Shown: piece by piece, positions 18,060 through 26,012 of the stretch
How the letters are laid out: every line of letters starts with the position of its first letter
How positions within the stretch are numbered: position 1 is the stretch's first letter
Source of the DNA: Pseudomonas bharatica CSV86
GTDB lineage: Bacteria > Pseudomonadota > Gammaproteobacteria > Pseudomonadales > Pseudomonadaceae
Reading direction: 5' to 3'
Length of the DNA: 64,000 nucleotides
Assembly: GCF_000319305.2 (NCBI RefSeq)
Contig: NZ_AMWJ02000001.1
Span: forward strand, 2,519,001 to 2,583,000
Notes under the pieces: generated by a model
Seen by the model: the letters and a program-made list of their open reading frames with translations, nothing else
Told to the model about the DNA's origin: nothing
Database searches by the model: none
Translations under genes and position numbers: made by a program

Positions 18060-19281
18060 CGGCAAGTCCTTCATGCAGCGGTTGTTGCAGCAGGCGGCGC
18101 TGGTGCAGTTGGGCTTGAACCCAGTCCAGCTCGGCGCCGATACCGCGCAGTTGGGCCTGTTCGTCCGTGGGCCGCAGTTGTGCGGGCAGGACACCCCAGC
18201 TGTAGGTTTCCACTTCGAGTACCGGACGCAGGCCGGGGTGGGCCGCCAGGTAGTCGAAGGTCTGCCCCAGAGCGTGCTGGCTGCCGCGAAGCTCGGGCAG
18301 CAGCAACTGCTCGCTGAACAGCGGGACGTGAAAGTGAATGCGCAATTCCCGATAGCGCCCTGGGTGGCTGGCGCACTCGTCTAGCGCGGCGGGCAGGTCC
18401 GTCCAGGCCACCAGCCGGCCGTCGTGGCCGCGGGCCTTGACCTGATGCAGGTAGGTGGCCTCGGAAAACCCGGCAAGGACGTCGAGCACCTGCCTGAAGC
18501 GCGGGGCGTCCTGGCCCGGCAGGCGGCAGATCATCGCGCTGGACAGCTGGATCTTGCCGATCGGCACACCGGCCGCTTGCAGCCGTTGCAACGAGCGGTA
18601 GCAGTCTTCGTACATCACTGCCTGGTGACAGACGTCGAAGCACAGCGCCAGATAGCCATGGTGCGGGTCGCTGGACTGCAAGTGGCGGAAGAATGCGATG
18701 GCCTGGTCAGTGTTCTCCAGCACGCAGTCAGGTTCCATTTCCAGGCAGAACACCACCTTTTTGCCCGTTTCCCCATGCAAGCGGGCCAGGGCGGCGGTGA
18801 GCTGGCGCAGCTGGTTTTCGGCCCGTTGCTGCAACGCCGGGCTCCAGCCGGCGGCGTAGCCCAGGGGAACGGTGGAAATCACCCCCTCGGTACACCCGGC
18901 CGGCAGGGCGTGCACCAGGATGCGCGCCAGGTCCAGGCTGTAGGTGAGGCGCTCGGGCATGGACCAGTCGGGAAGGTAGACGGCGGCCTTTACCGCGCCT
19001 TCATGGAATTCACCGTAGGGAAAGCCATTGAGCGAGGTCAGGCGCAGGCCCGTTTCCTCCAGCAGGTCGAGGAACTGGCGGCGTGCCGCCAGTTCCTGCA
19101 ACTGGTCGGCGGCGTGGGCGCAGATCCACAGGCCGCTGTCCTGATGGCCCAGTCCGCGCAGGCGGCGTACCGCCTGGAAGTGCCGGTCGATGGAAGCGCG
19201 CAGCCCGGCCAGGTCCCTGGTCGCGTGCACGTTGCTGCAATAGCCGACCTGGCTGGGCGTCCAGCCCGTGGCGGCGCTCAT
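18046..19281 (-). CDS. eboE: Metabolite traffic protein EboE (sugar-isomerase-like TIM barrel)
   Basis: 411 residues. The opening GYCSNVHATRDL, then LNGFPYGEFHEGAVKAAVYLPDW, CLEMEPDCVLENTDQAI and CFDVCHQAVMYED are the conserved features of EboE proteins, which have a xylose-isomerase-like TIM-barrel fold with acidic/His metal ligands (E and H in these motifs). The start overlaps the eboB stop by four bases (ATGA). In scytonemin-producing cyanobacteria the ebo genes are needed to export a precursor to the periplasm; the chemical role of EboE is not settled. No frame breaks here. Confidence 0.85.
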   Translation of the reverse strand: MSAATGWTPSQVGYCSNVHATRDLAGLRASIDRHFQAVRRLRGLGHQDSGLWICAHAADQLQELAARRQFLDLLEETGLRLTSLNGFPYGEFHEGAVKAAVYLPDWSMPERLTYSLDLARILVHALPAGCTEGVISTVPLGYAAGWSPALQQRAENQLRQLTAALARLHGETGKKVVFCLEMEPDCVLENTDQAIAFFRHLQSSDPHHGYLALCFDVCHQAVMYEDCYRSLQRLQAAGVPIGKIQLSSAMICRLPGQDAPRFRQVLDVLAGFSEATYLHQVKARGHDGRLVAWTDLPAALDECASHPGRYRELRIHFHVPLFSEQLLLPELRGSQHALGQTFDYLAAHPGLRPVLEVETYSWGVLPAQLRPTDEQAQLRGIGAELDWVQAQLHQRRLLQQPLHEGLADACP

Positions 19282-20161
19282 TTGACCACCGGGTCCTGGC
19301 CGCGCAGGGCGGAGTTGTCCTGCCAGGTCTTGCGCTGGTCGATGGGCAGCGGCGTGCTGACCAGCGTCTTGTCCAGCTGGCCGCTCTGGGCGAAGAAATC
19401 CACCGGGTTATGGAACAGCACCTGTTCCACCTGGGCCTCGCTGAAGCCCGCTTCGCGCATGGCCTGGCCGGTTTTCGGCACCTTTAGCGGATCGCTCACG
19501 CCCCAGTCGGCGGCGCTGTTGACGATCATCTTGTCGGTCCCGTATTGCTGGAGCAGCGCGACCATGCGCTGTTCGGACATCTTGGTGTTGGGGTAGACCG
19601 AATGGCCACGCCAGCAGTCGCTGTCCAGCACCAGGGGCAGGGTCAGTTCGTTGAGGTGGTCGATCACCACCAGGTGCTCCGGGATGCCCACTTCGCGGAT
19701 CACCGCCAGGGTGCGCTTGGTGCCGCCGATCTTGTCGCGGTGCGGGGTATGCACCAGCACCGGCAGCTTGAACTGCCTGGCCAGGTCCAGCTGGAGGGCG
19801 AGGAAACGGTCTTCCTCGGGGTGATGTCGTCGTAGCCGATCTCGCCAACCGCCACTACGCCGTCCTTCACCAGGTAGCGCGGCAGGATGTTCACCACCTC
19901 CTGGGCCAGCTGCAGGTTGTTGGCTTCCTTGGGGTTGATGCCGATGGTGCAGAAGTGGTGGATGCCGAACATGCTGGCGCGGAAGCGCTCCCAGCCCACC
20001 AGGGTATCGAAGTAGTCGGCGAAGCTTCCGACGCTGGTCCGGGCCTGGCCCTGCCAGAAGGCCGGCTCGATCACTCCGGTGATGCCGGCGGCCGCCATGT
20101 TCTGGTAGTCGTCGGTGGTACGGCTGACCATGTGGATGTGTGGATCGAAATACTTGGGCAT
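19278..20161 (-). CDS. eboB: EboB, TatD-like metal-dependent hydrolase, frameshifted in this sequence
   Basis: The N-terminal part (MPKYFDPHIHMVSRTTDDYQ..., from ATG 20161) carries the HxH metal motif and GVVAVGEIGYDDITP. The C-terminal part is in another frame (EEDRFLALQLDLARQFKLPVLVHTPHRD..., HLVVIDHLNE, VNSAADWG). Restoring one base in the four-G run at 19818-19821 gives a continuous protein of about 295 residues, DDITPEEDRFLALQ. The motifs are those of the TatD-like amidohydrolases that form EboB. It lies 13 bases after eboA and overlaps eboE. A sequencing error is the likely cause of the break. Confidence 0.8.
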
Positions 20162-20174
20162 GCTGAATCCTCAT

Positions 20175-20956
20175 CTACTGCGGGGAATGATCGGGTGTTC
20201 GATGGCGTGAATGCTGTTCAGGGCCGGCGCAGTGCGCCTGCCACTCCGCCGGCAAGCGGCCTTGCCGGTGCAGGTCCGCCAGGCGCTGGCGCTGGGCCGG
20301 TTCAAGCAATTGGAAGGCAATCAGCCGCGGCAGGCTGGCCGGCACGGCACGGTTGGCGGCCAGTTGCTCGTCCATCAGGTCGAGGGCGAGCTGGTTGAGT
20401 TCGGCGTTGCGGCGTTGCTCGATGCCGATCACCCGGCCAGCGTCGAGTCCCATGCCCAGGGCCTTGAGCAGCAACTGCTGGAACGCGCGCTCGGGTAATG
20501 GCGGGACGGGTAGGGGTTGTCGAGGGCGAGAGCCGCGAATACCCGCGAATTGCTGGTGCGTCCGGCCAGCAGGGCCAGGTCCACGCAGGCGCCCTGGCTA
20601 TCAAGCCAGTCCAGGGCCTTGAGCAGGGCGATCTTTTCCTCGTCGTCGCCCCACAGGAACAACTGCTGCAGCAAGGCTGGCCGGGCGTGCTCGGGATGGG
20701 CCCCGCTGACCTGGGCCAGCAGCAGCGCACGAGCCAGCTCGATCGAGTCCCGGCCCTCGACGCCGGGCACTGCCTGGGGGCGCAGATGCCGCTTGCACTG
20801 GCTGCTCAGCATCGCCGCACCATTGGCGTCCGCGGTTTGCCCGAGGCGGTTGCGCGCTTGCAGCCACCACTGCTGCTCACTGCTGTCGAGCAGCGCTGTC
20901 AGGGCCTGGTTCCATTCGGCCAGGCCGGTGTCGCGCAGGGTCACGTCCATGCTCAT
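20175..20956 (-). CDS. eboA: EboA-domain protein, frameshifted in this sequence
   Basis: Starts MSMDVTLRDTGLAEWNQAL at ATG 20956, overlapping the eboC stop. The first frame runs to ...LALDNPYPSRHYP; the second continues with AFQQLLLKALGMGLDAGRVIGIEQRRNAELNQLALDLMDEQ and ends at 20175. One base missing in the GGG at 20493-20495 explains the break (HYPERAFQQLLLKALGM). The whole would be about 260 helical residues, as in EboA-domain proteins, whose function is unknown. Nothing suggests membrane or secretion signals. Confidence 0.78.
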
Positions 20957-21840
20957 GTCGGTTTGATCCAGCGTTGCAGGCGAGGAAGCAGGAAGAACAC
21001 CAGCACGCATAGCAGGCTGCCCACGGGCTGGTTGGCCACCGCCATCACCAGCGCATCGAACAGCGGCAGCGCTGCCAGGCCAGCGCCGATGAAGGCGCGG
21101 ATCTTGAGGTGCCGAGGGTTGGCCAGGTGCAGCCAGTAATGCCGGCCCAGCCAGCCGAGCCAGAGCAGCAACACGGGCCAGAACCACAGGGTTTCGGCAT
21201 ACACTGCCAGGGCCAGCGGGCTGAGCATCAGCAACAGGGGCAGGCGGCTGACCAAGCGGTTGCGGTGCTCCTGGCTGGCCAGGTAGGTGAGTCCGCTGAT
21301 GTAGACGCCAAGCAGGATCGCGCAGAGCCAGATAGGCTCGGGCGGTACCGCCAGGCTGGCTGCGGCGCACAGGTACAGTGCCGAGCGGCAGGCACCCATC
21401 AGCCAGACGCTATGCACATATTTCTTGTGCAATAGGTTGTAGCCGAGGATGCAGCCGACCAGCAGGGTGACGCTGCCCAGCAACCAGCCAGGCTGTTCGA
21501 TCAACCGGCTCAGGCCCAGTGCCGAGGTGCCGGCCAGGGCCAGCAGCAGCCACGAGGCAACACGCACCTGCTGGCGGCTGACCAGGCCAAGGGTGATCGG
21601 CCGCGGGTTGTTGTGCTGTCGATCCCAATCGGCATCCAGCAGGTCGTTCAATAGCATGCCGGCCAGGTACAACAGCGACAGGGTCACCAGTAGCAGGATC
21701 CACACCAGCGCCGATGGCGGCGCCAGGGCGCCGGCGCTGCTGGCCAGGAGCGCAGCGGCCAGGCAATTGGTCCACACCGTGGGCAGGTTGGAGACCCTGC
21801 CGAGGGTCATCCAGGCCTTGAGGTTCGGTGCCTGGCTCAT
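20953..21840 (-). CDS. eboC: EboC, UbiA-family prenyltransferase-like membrane protein
   Basis: 295 residues with eight or nine hydrophobic helices. UbiA-family Asp-rich motifs are NDLLDADWD (residues about 65-73, an NDxxDxxxD site) and, weaker, SQEHRNR in the second site. UbiA enzymes attach prenyl chains to aromatic or sugar acceptors in the membrane. Intact frame, coupled to eboD (overlap of four bases) and eboA. In ebo clusters this protein is the likely membrane step. Acceptor and donor are unknown. Confidence 0.85.
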   Translation of the reverse strand: MSQAPNLKAWMTLGRVSNLPTVWTNCLAAALLASSAGALAPPSALVWILLLVTLSLLYLAGMLLNDLLDADWDRQHNNPRPITLGLVSRQQVRVASWLLLALAGTSALGLSRLIEQPGWLLGSVTLLVGCILGYNLLHKKYVHSVWLMGACRSALYLCAAASLAVPPEPIWLCAILLGVYISGLTYLASQEHRNRLVSRLPLLLMLSPLALAVYAETLWFWPVLLLWLGWLGRHYWLHLANPRHLKIRAFIGAGLAALPLFDALVMAVANQPVGSLLCVLVFFLLPRLQRWIKPT

Positions 21841-23068
21841 CGCGCATAGCCCTCGTGCAGGTGGAAGGGCGATGCACCAAGGGCGGATAGCCGAAGCAAG
21901 GCCTGCTCCATGATGCGGTCGTCGATTTCATGCAGGTCGATGCAGCCACCGATGCGGTCGAGCATGGGGATCGACAGGCGCCCCCCAGATGCTGGCGGAA
22001 CTCTTCCAGCCCCAGCAGCACCAGGGAGCGCCCCTGCGCATCCTTCAAGCCCAGCTCCGGCGGGCACAGGTCGAAACCCAGCCGTTGCAACAGGTTGATG
22101 ATCCGTTCGCTATCGGCATCGCCGAGCAGGCCAAGGGCATTGGCGTACAGCGCATCGAGGGCCATGCCCACGGCTACCGCTTCGCCATGGCGCAGGCGGT
22201 GCTGGCCGAGTTTTTCCAGTTTGTGCGCGGCCCAGTGGCCGTAGTCGAGCGGGCGGCCATTGCCACGTTCGAAGGGATCGCCGGCGCCAGTGATATGCGC
22301 CAGGTGCAGTTCGGCGCAGCGGCGAATGGCGTGGCGGCTGGCGGCAGGCTCGAAGCGGGCGAGCTCGTCTACCTGTTGCTCCATCCACTGGAAAAACGTC
22401 CCGTCCTTGATCAACGCCACCTTTACCGCTTCGGCCAGGCCGGCGAGCTGGTCGCGGCGGCCGAGGCTGGTGAGCAACTGGAAGTCGTTGATCACCGCAT
22501 TGGCCGGGTAGAAGGCGCCCAGCAGGTTTTTCTGGCCGAAGGCATTGATGCCGTTCTTTACCCCGATACCGGCGTCGTTCTGCGCCAGTACCGTGGTCGG
22601 GATGCGGATCAGGCGAACGCCGCGGTGGAAGGTCGCACAGGCATAACCCACCGAATCCAGCAGGGCGCCACCGCCCATGGCGAGCACATAGCAATGGCGG
22701 TCCAGGCCGTGGTGCAGCATGTCGGCGTACAGCTGTTGCAATACCTCGTCGGTCTTGCTCAGCTCCCCGGCGGCCACGCTGATCGGCGCGGCCTTCAGGT
22801 GCAGATCGGCGCTGCGGGCGCTGAACCAGCTCGAGACCTGCCCCGCAAGCTGCGGGTTGCATTGCAGCAGTCGTTGGTCGGCAAAGATCAGCACGGTCAC
22901 CCGGCCATGCTGCCCGGCGGTCAGCTGCTGGCGCAGGCAGTCATTGCCCGGGGCGAACAGGTGATCGGTGAACAGCACCGGGTAGTCGTAGCTGACGGTG
23001 AAGCGCCCGCGCAGCGCGTGCCCTTGGGCTTGCCCGCGCAGTTTCTTTGCCAGGCCATGACCGGCCAT
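21837..23068 (-). CDS. eboD: EboD, 3-dehydroquinate-synthase-like sugar phosphate cyclase, frameshifted near its end
   Basis: Core motifs of the sugar phosphate cyclase superfamily: VLAMGGGALLDSVGYACATFHRG, RIPTTVLAQNDAGIGVKNGINAFGQKN, GLAEAVKVALIKD and PLDYGHWAAHKLE with RHGEAVAVGM (Zn and NAD sites). The C-terminus shifts frame at the six-C run 21981-21986; restored, it ends ...RLSIPMLDRIGGCIDLHEIDDRI...HEGYAR at 21837. The start is uncertain. In this frame there is no ATG between the end of the upstream membrane protein and the cyclase core; the nearest is 23068, in a membrane helix, and the cyclase itself seems to begin near 23014 (RGRFTVSYDY). It could be a fusion or hide one more indel. 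Confidence 0.78.
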
Positions 23069-23712
23069 GAACAGCCCGGGCAGGACCATGCCTGCGCACA
23101 GGGTGACCAGCAACGCATTTTGCTCTGCCAGGAAGCTGCCCACAGCGCTGTACCCCAGGGCCAGGCCGGCATTGGCCAGGGTGGTGACCAGGACGAAGCG
23201 GCGCAGCGGGTAGCGCTGCATGCCGGCAGCCACTACCGAGGTTTCGCCAGGACGGGGACGCCGCGCAGGCAGATCAACGACAGGGTGCCGAGCGTGCGGC
23301 CAAGCTGCCCCGGCTGACGACGATGCAGCCCCAGGCGACCAGCGAGCATGCGGAAATACCCGGCGCCGAGCGCATACCCCAGCCAGGCGCCGAGACACAG
23401 ACCGAGGAAAATCACCAGGTAACCGCCGGCTCCGCCCAGTGCGGCCACGGCCAGCAACGCCACCACGCTCGACGGCACCGGCAGCACCACGTCGAGCGCC
23501 AGCAGGGCGACCAGCAGCAGGGCCAGGTTGGCTTTTTGCGCGGGCGTCTCGGGGAGGTACGTCTCGAGGTGGGTGAGGAAATCCAGGATCTGCTGTTCGA
23601 ACGACAGGAAGCTGGCGATCACCAGCCCCGAAAAGCAAATCACCGAGACCCAGAAGGGGTCGGCATACACCCGTTTTGCGGGTGCACGACGCCAAGGAGC
23701 GCGCTTCATCAA
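23069..23712 (-). CDS. VTT-domain (DedA/TVP38-like) membrane protein, frameshifted in this sequence
   Basis: First gene of the ebo operon. MMKRAPWRRAPAKRVYADPFWVSV, then helices containing VALLALDVVLPVPSSVVALLAVAALGG and YLVIFLGLCLGAWLGYALG, and LSLICLRGVPVLA match the VTT (SNARE-associated/DedA-like) membrane family, members of which act in lipid scrambling or membrane homeostasis. The frame breaks at 23245 (one C seems missing) and otherwise continues ETSVVAAGMQRYPLRRFVLVTTLANAGLALGYSAVGSF and one more helix. The 3' boundary is not clear because the restored frame runs straight into eboD without a stop. A membrane transporter role in the ebo pathway is plausible. Confidence 0.65.
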
Positions 23713-23895
23713 GCATCCCTCTTGATAGTGTTGTAACTGATGTCCGTTTCAGTGTTTTGAGGCTGAGCGTCAGTGCTCGGAAGAAAAAAGGTCTCCGGGG
23801 GCGGGTGATGTTGTTTTGATGGCTAATTTGACGGTTGTCACAAACTTAGACGGTCGCCGCGCTTTTGCAAGGCGCCGGCTGAACGAATTGCCGAC

Positions 23896-24168
23896 TTAGG
23901 TGTCGGTGGCTTTCCCAATGGTTGCCTCGGCATCCATAAGGGTGTTTTTCTTCCAGCCGCGCAGGTTCATGGCGCACAGGCACACCTGTAGCGCAATCAA
24001 CGCCCAGGCCTGTGCCTGCCAGCCCCATATGGCCCACAGCAGGTTGCTGGCGATAAAGCAGCAAAAGCCGATCTTGCGGCGTCCCGGGCGGCGCGAGCCG
24101 ATGCACCAGGCAGCCAGTACGGTCAGTGCCATGGCCGGCCAGTCCAGCAATCCGATCCAGTGTTCCAT
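23896..24168 (-). CDS. Small membrane protein of unknown function
   Basis: 90 residues: MEHWIGLLDWPAMALTVLAAWCIGS, then KIGFCCFIASNLLWAIWGWQAQAWALIALQVCLCAMNLRGWKKN, giving three likely transmembrane helices, and a short polar tail. The pattern resembles short PnuC-like or YgjV-like membrane proteins, but I cannot assign it. It is divergent from the Gfo/Idh/MocA gene at 24303. A longer in-frame start exists in another frame but lacks a comparable protein pattern. Confidence 0.6.
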   Translation of the reverse strand: MEHWIGLLDWPAMALTVLAAWCIGSRRPGRRKIGFCCFIASNLLWAIWGWQAQAWALIALQVCLCAMNLRGWKKNTLMDAEATIGKATDT

Positions 24169-24302
24169 CAGATAAACCCCTCTGCGGTACCTTTCGATGT
24201 GTGACTGAATGGCCCGGAGCGCGGTTCAAGCAAATTTATGGAACCGCTCTGGGCGGCGCCTTGCCAACACTTCTGCGTGTCAAAGACTACAAGGAGGGCA
24301 AC

Positions 24303-25409
24303 ATGCCCAATGCAGAAGGCAAGATTCGATATGGCGTGGTGGCGGGCGGCTCGATTTCCCAGGGTGCGTTCATGCCCGGCGTCGGGCAGACCGACAACTC
24401 GGTAATGACTGCGCTGGTGACCGGCGATCCACAGAAGGCCACGAAGCTGGCCGACCGATACGGCCTCAAGGCGTACGCCTACGAGGACTACGCCGCGTTG
24501 CTGGCCTCAGGCGAGGTCGATGCGCTGTACATCGCCACCCCGAACTTCCGCCATCGCGAATTCGTGGTACCGGCCCTGGAGGCGGGGATCCACGTACTGC
24601 TGGAAAAGCCGATGGCTACCAGCGAAGAGGACTGCCAGGCGATGATCGCCGCCGCCAAACGCTCCGGGGCGAAGTTGATGATTGCCTATCGCTTGCATTG
24701 CGAGCCGGGCACCCTGGACATCATCGGTCGGGTCCGCGCCGGTGATTTCGGCGACCCGCGACTGTTCACCTCGACCTTCACCCAGACGGTCAAGCCCACC
24801 AATCACCGGGCGCACAGCGGCTTCGGCGCCGGCCCGGTGCCGGACATGGGCCCCTATCCGTTGAACATGGTTCGCCAGTTGTTCAACGCCGAGCCGATCG
24901 AAGTGTCGGCCATTGGTGTCCATTCACCCGGCAGCGCCGTGGACACCTGGGATACGGTCACGGTCAGCCTGCGGTTTCCGGGGGAGCGCCTGGCGCAGTT
25001 CACCCTGAGTTACTGTCTGCCCGACAGCGAGCGTTTCCAGTTGCTCGGCACCAAGGGTGAGATCGAAGGGTCGCCTTGCTTCGGTTATGGGGAGGGTGTA
25101 GCGATCAGTTACCGTGCCACCGTGGATGGCGAGACCCGAGAGCAGGTGCACCCGGTGGTCGATCAATTCGCCGGCGAAACCGCGTATTTCTCCGATTGCA
25201 TCCTGCAGGACCGGCAGCCGGAGCCCGATGGCGAGGAAGGATGGCGGGACGTGCGGGTGGTGATGGCGATCGAGAGGGCATTGCAAAGCGGGCAGCCGCA
25301 GCGCCTGGAACCGCTGGAGTCGAGGCGCACTGCGCAGCGTGAGCAGCGTCGGGAATTCCCGCTGGCGCAGGTTCCGCCCTTCATCGATACCGAATCGCCT
25401 ACGCAGTAA
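24303..25409 (+). CDS. Gfo/Idh/MocA-family oxidoreductase
   Basis: 368 residues. N-terminal Rossmann motif KIRYGVVAGGSISQGAFMPG, the family's EKPMATSEEDC (catalytic Lys in EKP, about residue 101) and the C-terminal sheet with PVPDMGPYPLNMVRQLF match NAD(P)-dependent sugar/inositol-type oxidoreductases, most like glucose-fructose oxidoreductase. AGGAGG sits at 24292-24297, six bases before the ATG. No signal peptide, so cytoplasmic. It stands alone, convergent with the hemerythrin gene, with a strong stem-loop between them. The sugar substrate is unknown. Confidence 0.8.
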   Translation: MPNAEGKIRYGVVAGGSISQGAFMPGVGQTDNSVMTALVTGDPQKATKLADRYGLKAYAYEDYAALLASGEVDALYIATPNFRHREFVVPALEAGIHVLLEKPMATSEEDCQAMIAAAKRSGAKLMIAYRLHCEPGTLDIIGRVRAGDFGDPRLFTSTFTQTVKPTNHRAHSGFGAGPVPDMGPYPLNMVRQLFNAEPIEVSAIGVHSPGSAVDTWDTVTVSLRFPGERLAQFTLSYCLPDSERFQLLGTKGEIEGSPCFGYGEGVAISYRATVDGETREQVHPVVDQFAGETAYFSDCILQDRQPEPDGEEGWRDVRVVMAIERALQSGQPQRLEPLESRRTAQREQRREFPLAQVPPFIDTESPTQ

Positions 25410-25416
25410 GAACTAA

Positions 25417-25443
25417 GCCTGCGCGCCTTGCGGGCGCGCAGGC
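25417..25443. terminator. Bidirectional stem-loop terminator between convergent genes
   Basis: GCCTGCGCGCC, loop TTGCG, GGCGCGCAGGC: a perfect 11-bp GC stem placed between the stop codons of two convergent genes (25409 and 25452). Confidence 0.7.
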
Positions 25444-25451
25444 CGGTTGCA

Positions 25452-25916
25452 TCAGGCCGCGCGCTGTTCGCCCTTGAGCAGCTTCTTTTGCATCTCCATG
25501 GCCTGGCCCAGTTCATCGAGCTTCGCCTTGCCCAGCAACTTCTTCGCGGTCGGGAACAGCTCGCTTTCCTCTTCCTCGATATGGTGCTCGAGCAACTCCT
25601 TCATCACCTTGACCCGCCCGGCGAACTCCACCGTTCCCGGCTCGGTTTCCAGCAGGTCGGGAATCACCAGGGAATCGACGGTACGGTGTTCTTCCTTGGC
25701 TTCGTAGTACATCTTCGCCTCTTCCTTGCCGCCGGCCTGCTTGATGGCCGGATAGAGGATTTCTTCCTCCAGCTGGGTGTGGATCTGCAGTTCCTGCTCG
25801 ATGCGGTGCAGCAGCTCGGCGCGTTTCTTGACGGCGCGCTCGGTAGTGGAGGACAGCTCCTCCAGCAGTTTTTTCACCAGTTCATGGTCCTTGGTCAGCA
25901 GCTCGATAGCGTTCAT
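25452..25916 (-). CDS. Hemerythrin HHE cation-binding domain protein
   Basis: 154 residues, all-helical. Metal-binding histidine/acidic motifs lie in LTKDHELVKKLL (H11), IHTQLEEEILYPAI, YEAKEEHRTVDSL and LLEHHIEEEESELFPTAKK, the pattern of HHE/hemerythrin proteins that hold a di-iron centre. Such proteins in Pseudomonas are linked to stress and oxygen/nitric oxide handling, but that is a family-level statement. A basic C-terminal tail (KKLLKGEQRAA) follows. Stands alone; upstream lies the end of the GH15 gene on the same strand, 96 bases away. Confidence 0.82.
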   Translation of the reverse strand: MNAIELLTKDHELVKKLLEELSSTTERAVKKRAELLHRIEQELQIHTQLEEEILYPAIKQAGGKEEAKMYYEAKEEHRTVDSLVIPDLLETEPGTVEFAGRVKVMKELLEHHIEEEESELFPTAKKLLGKAKLDELGQAMEMQKKLLKGEQRAA

Positions 25917-26012
25917 GGATTCACCTCTTCATGGGCTGGATAAACACGGTCTTGCACAGGGATGGAGCCGGGTTCAAGCGAAAGGGTTCAATGCCGATGA
26001 TGGCCGGCACGA

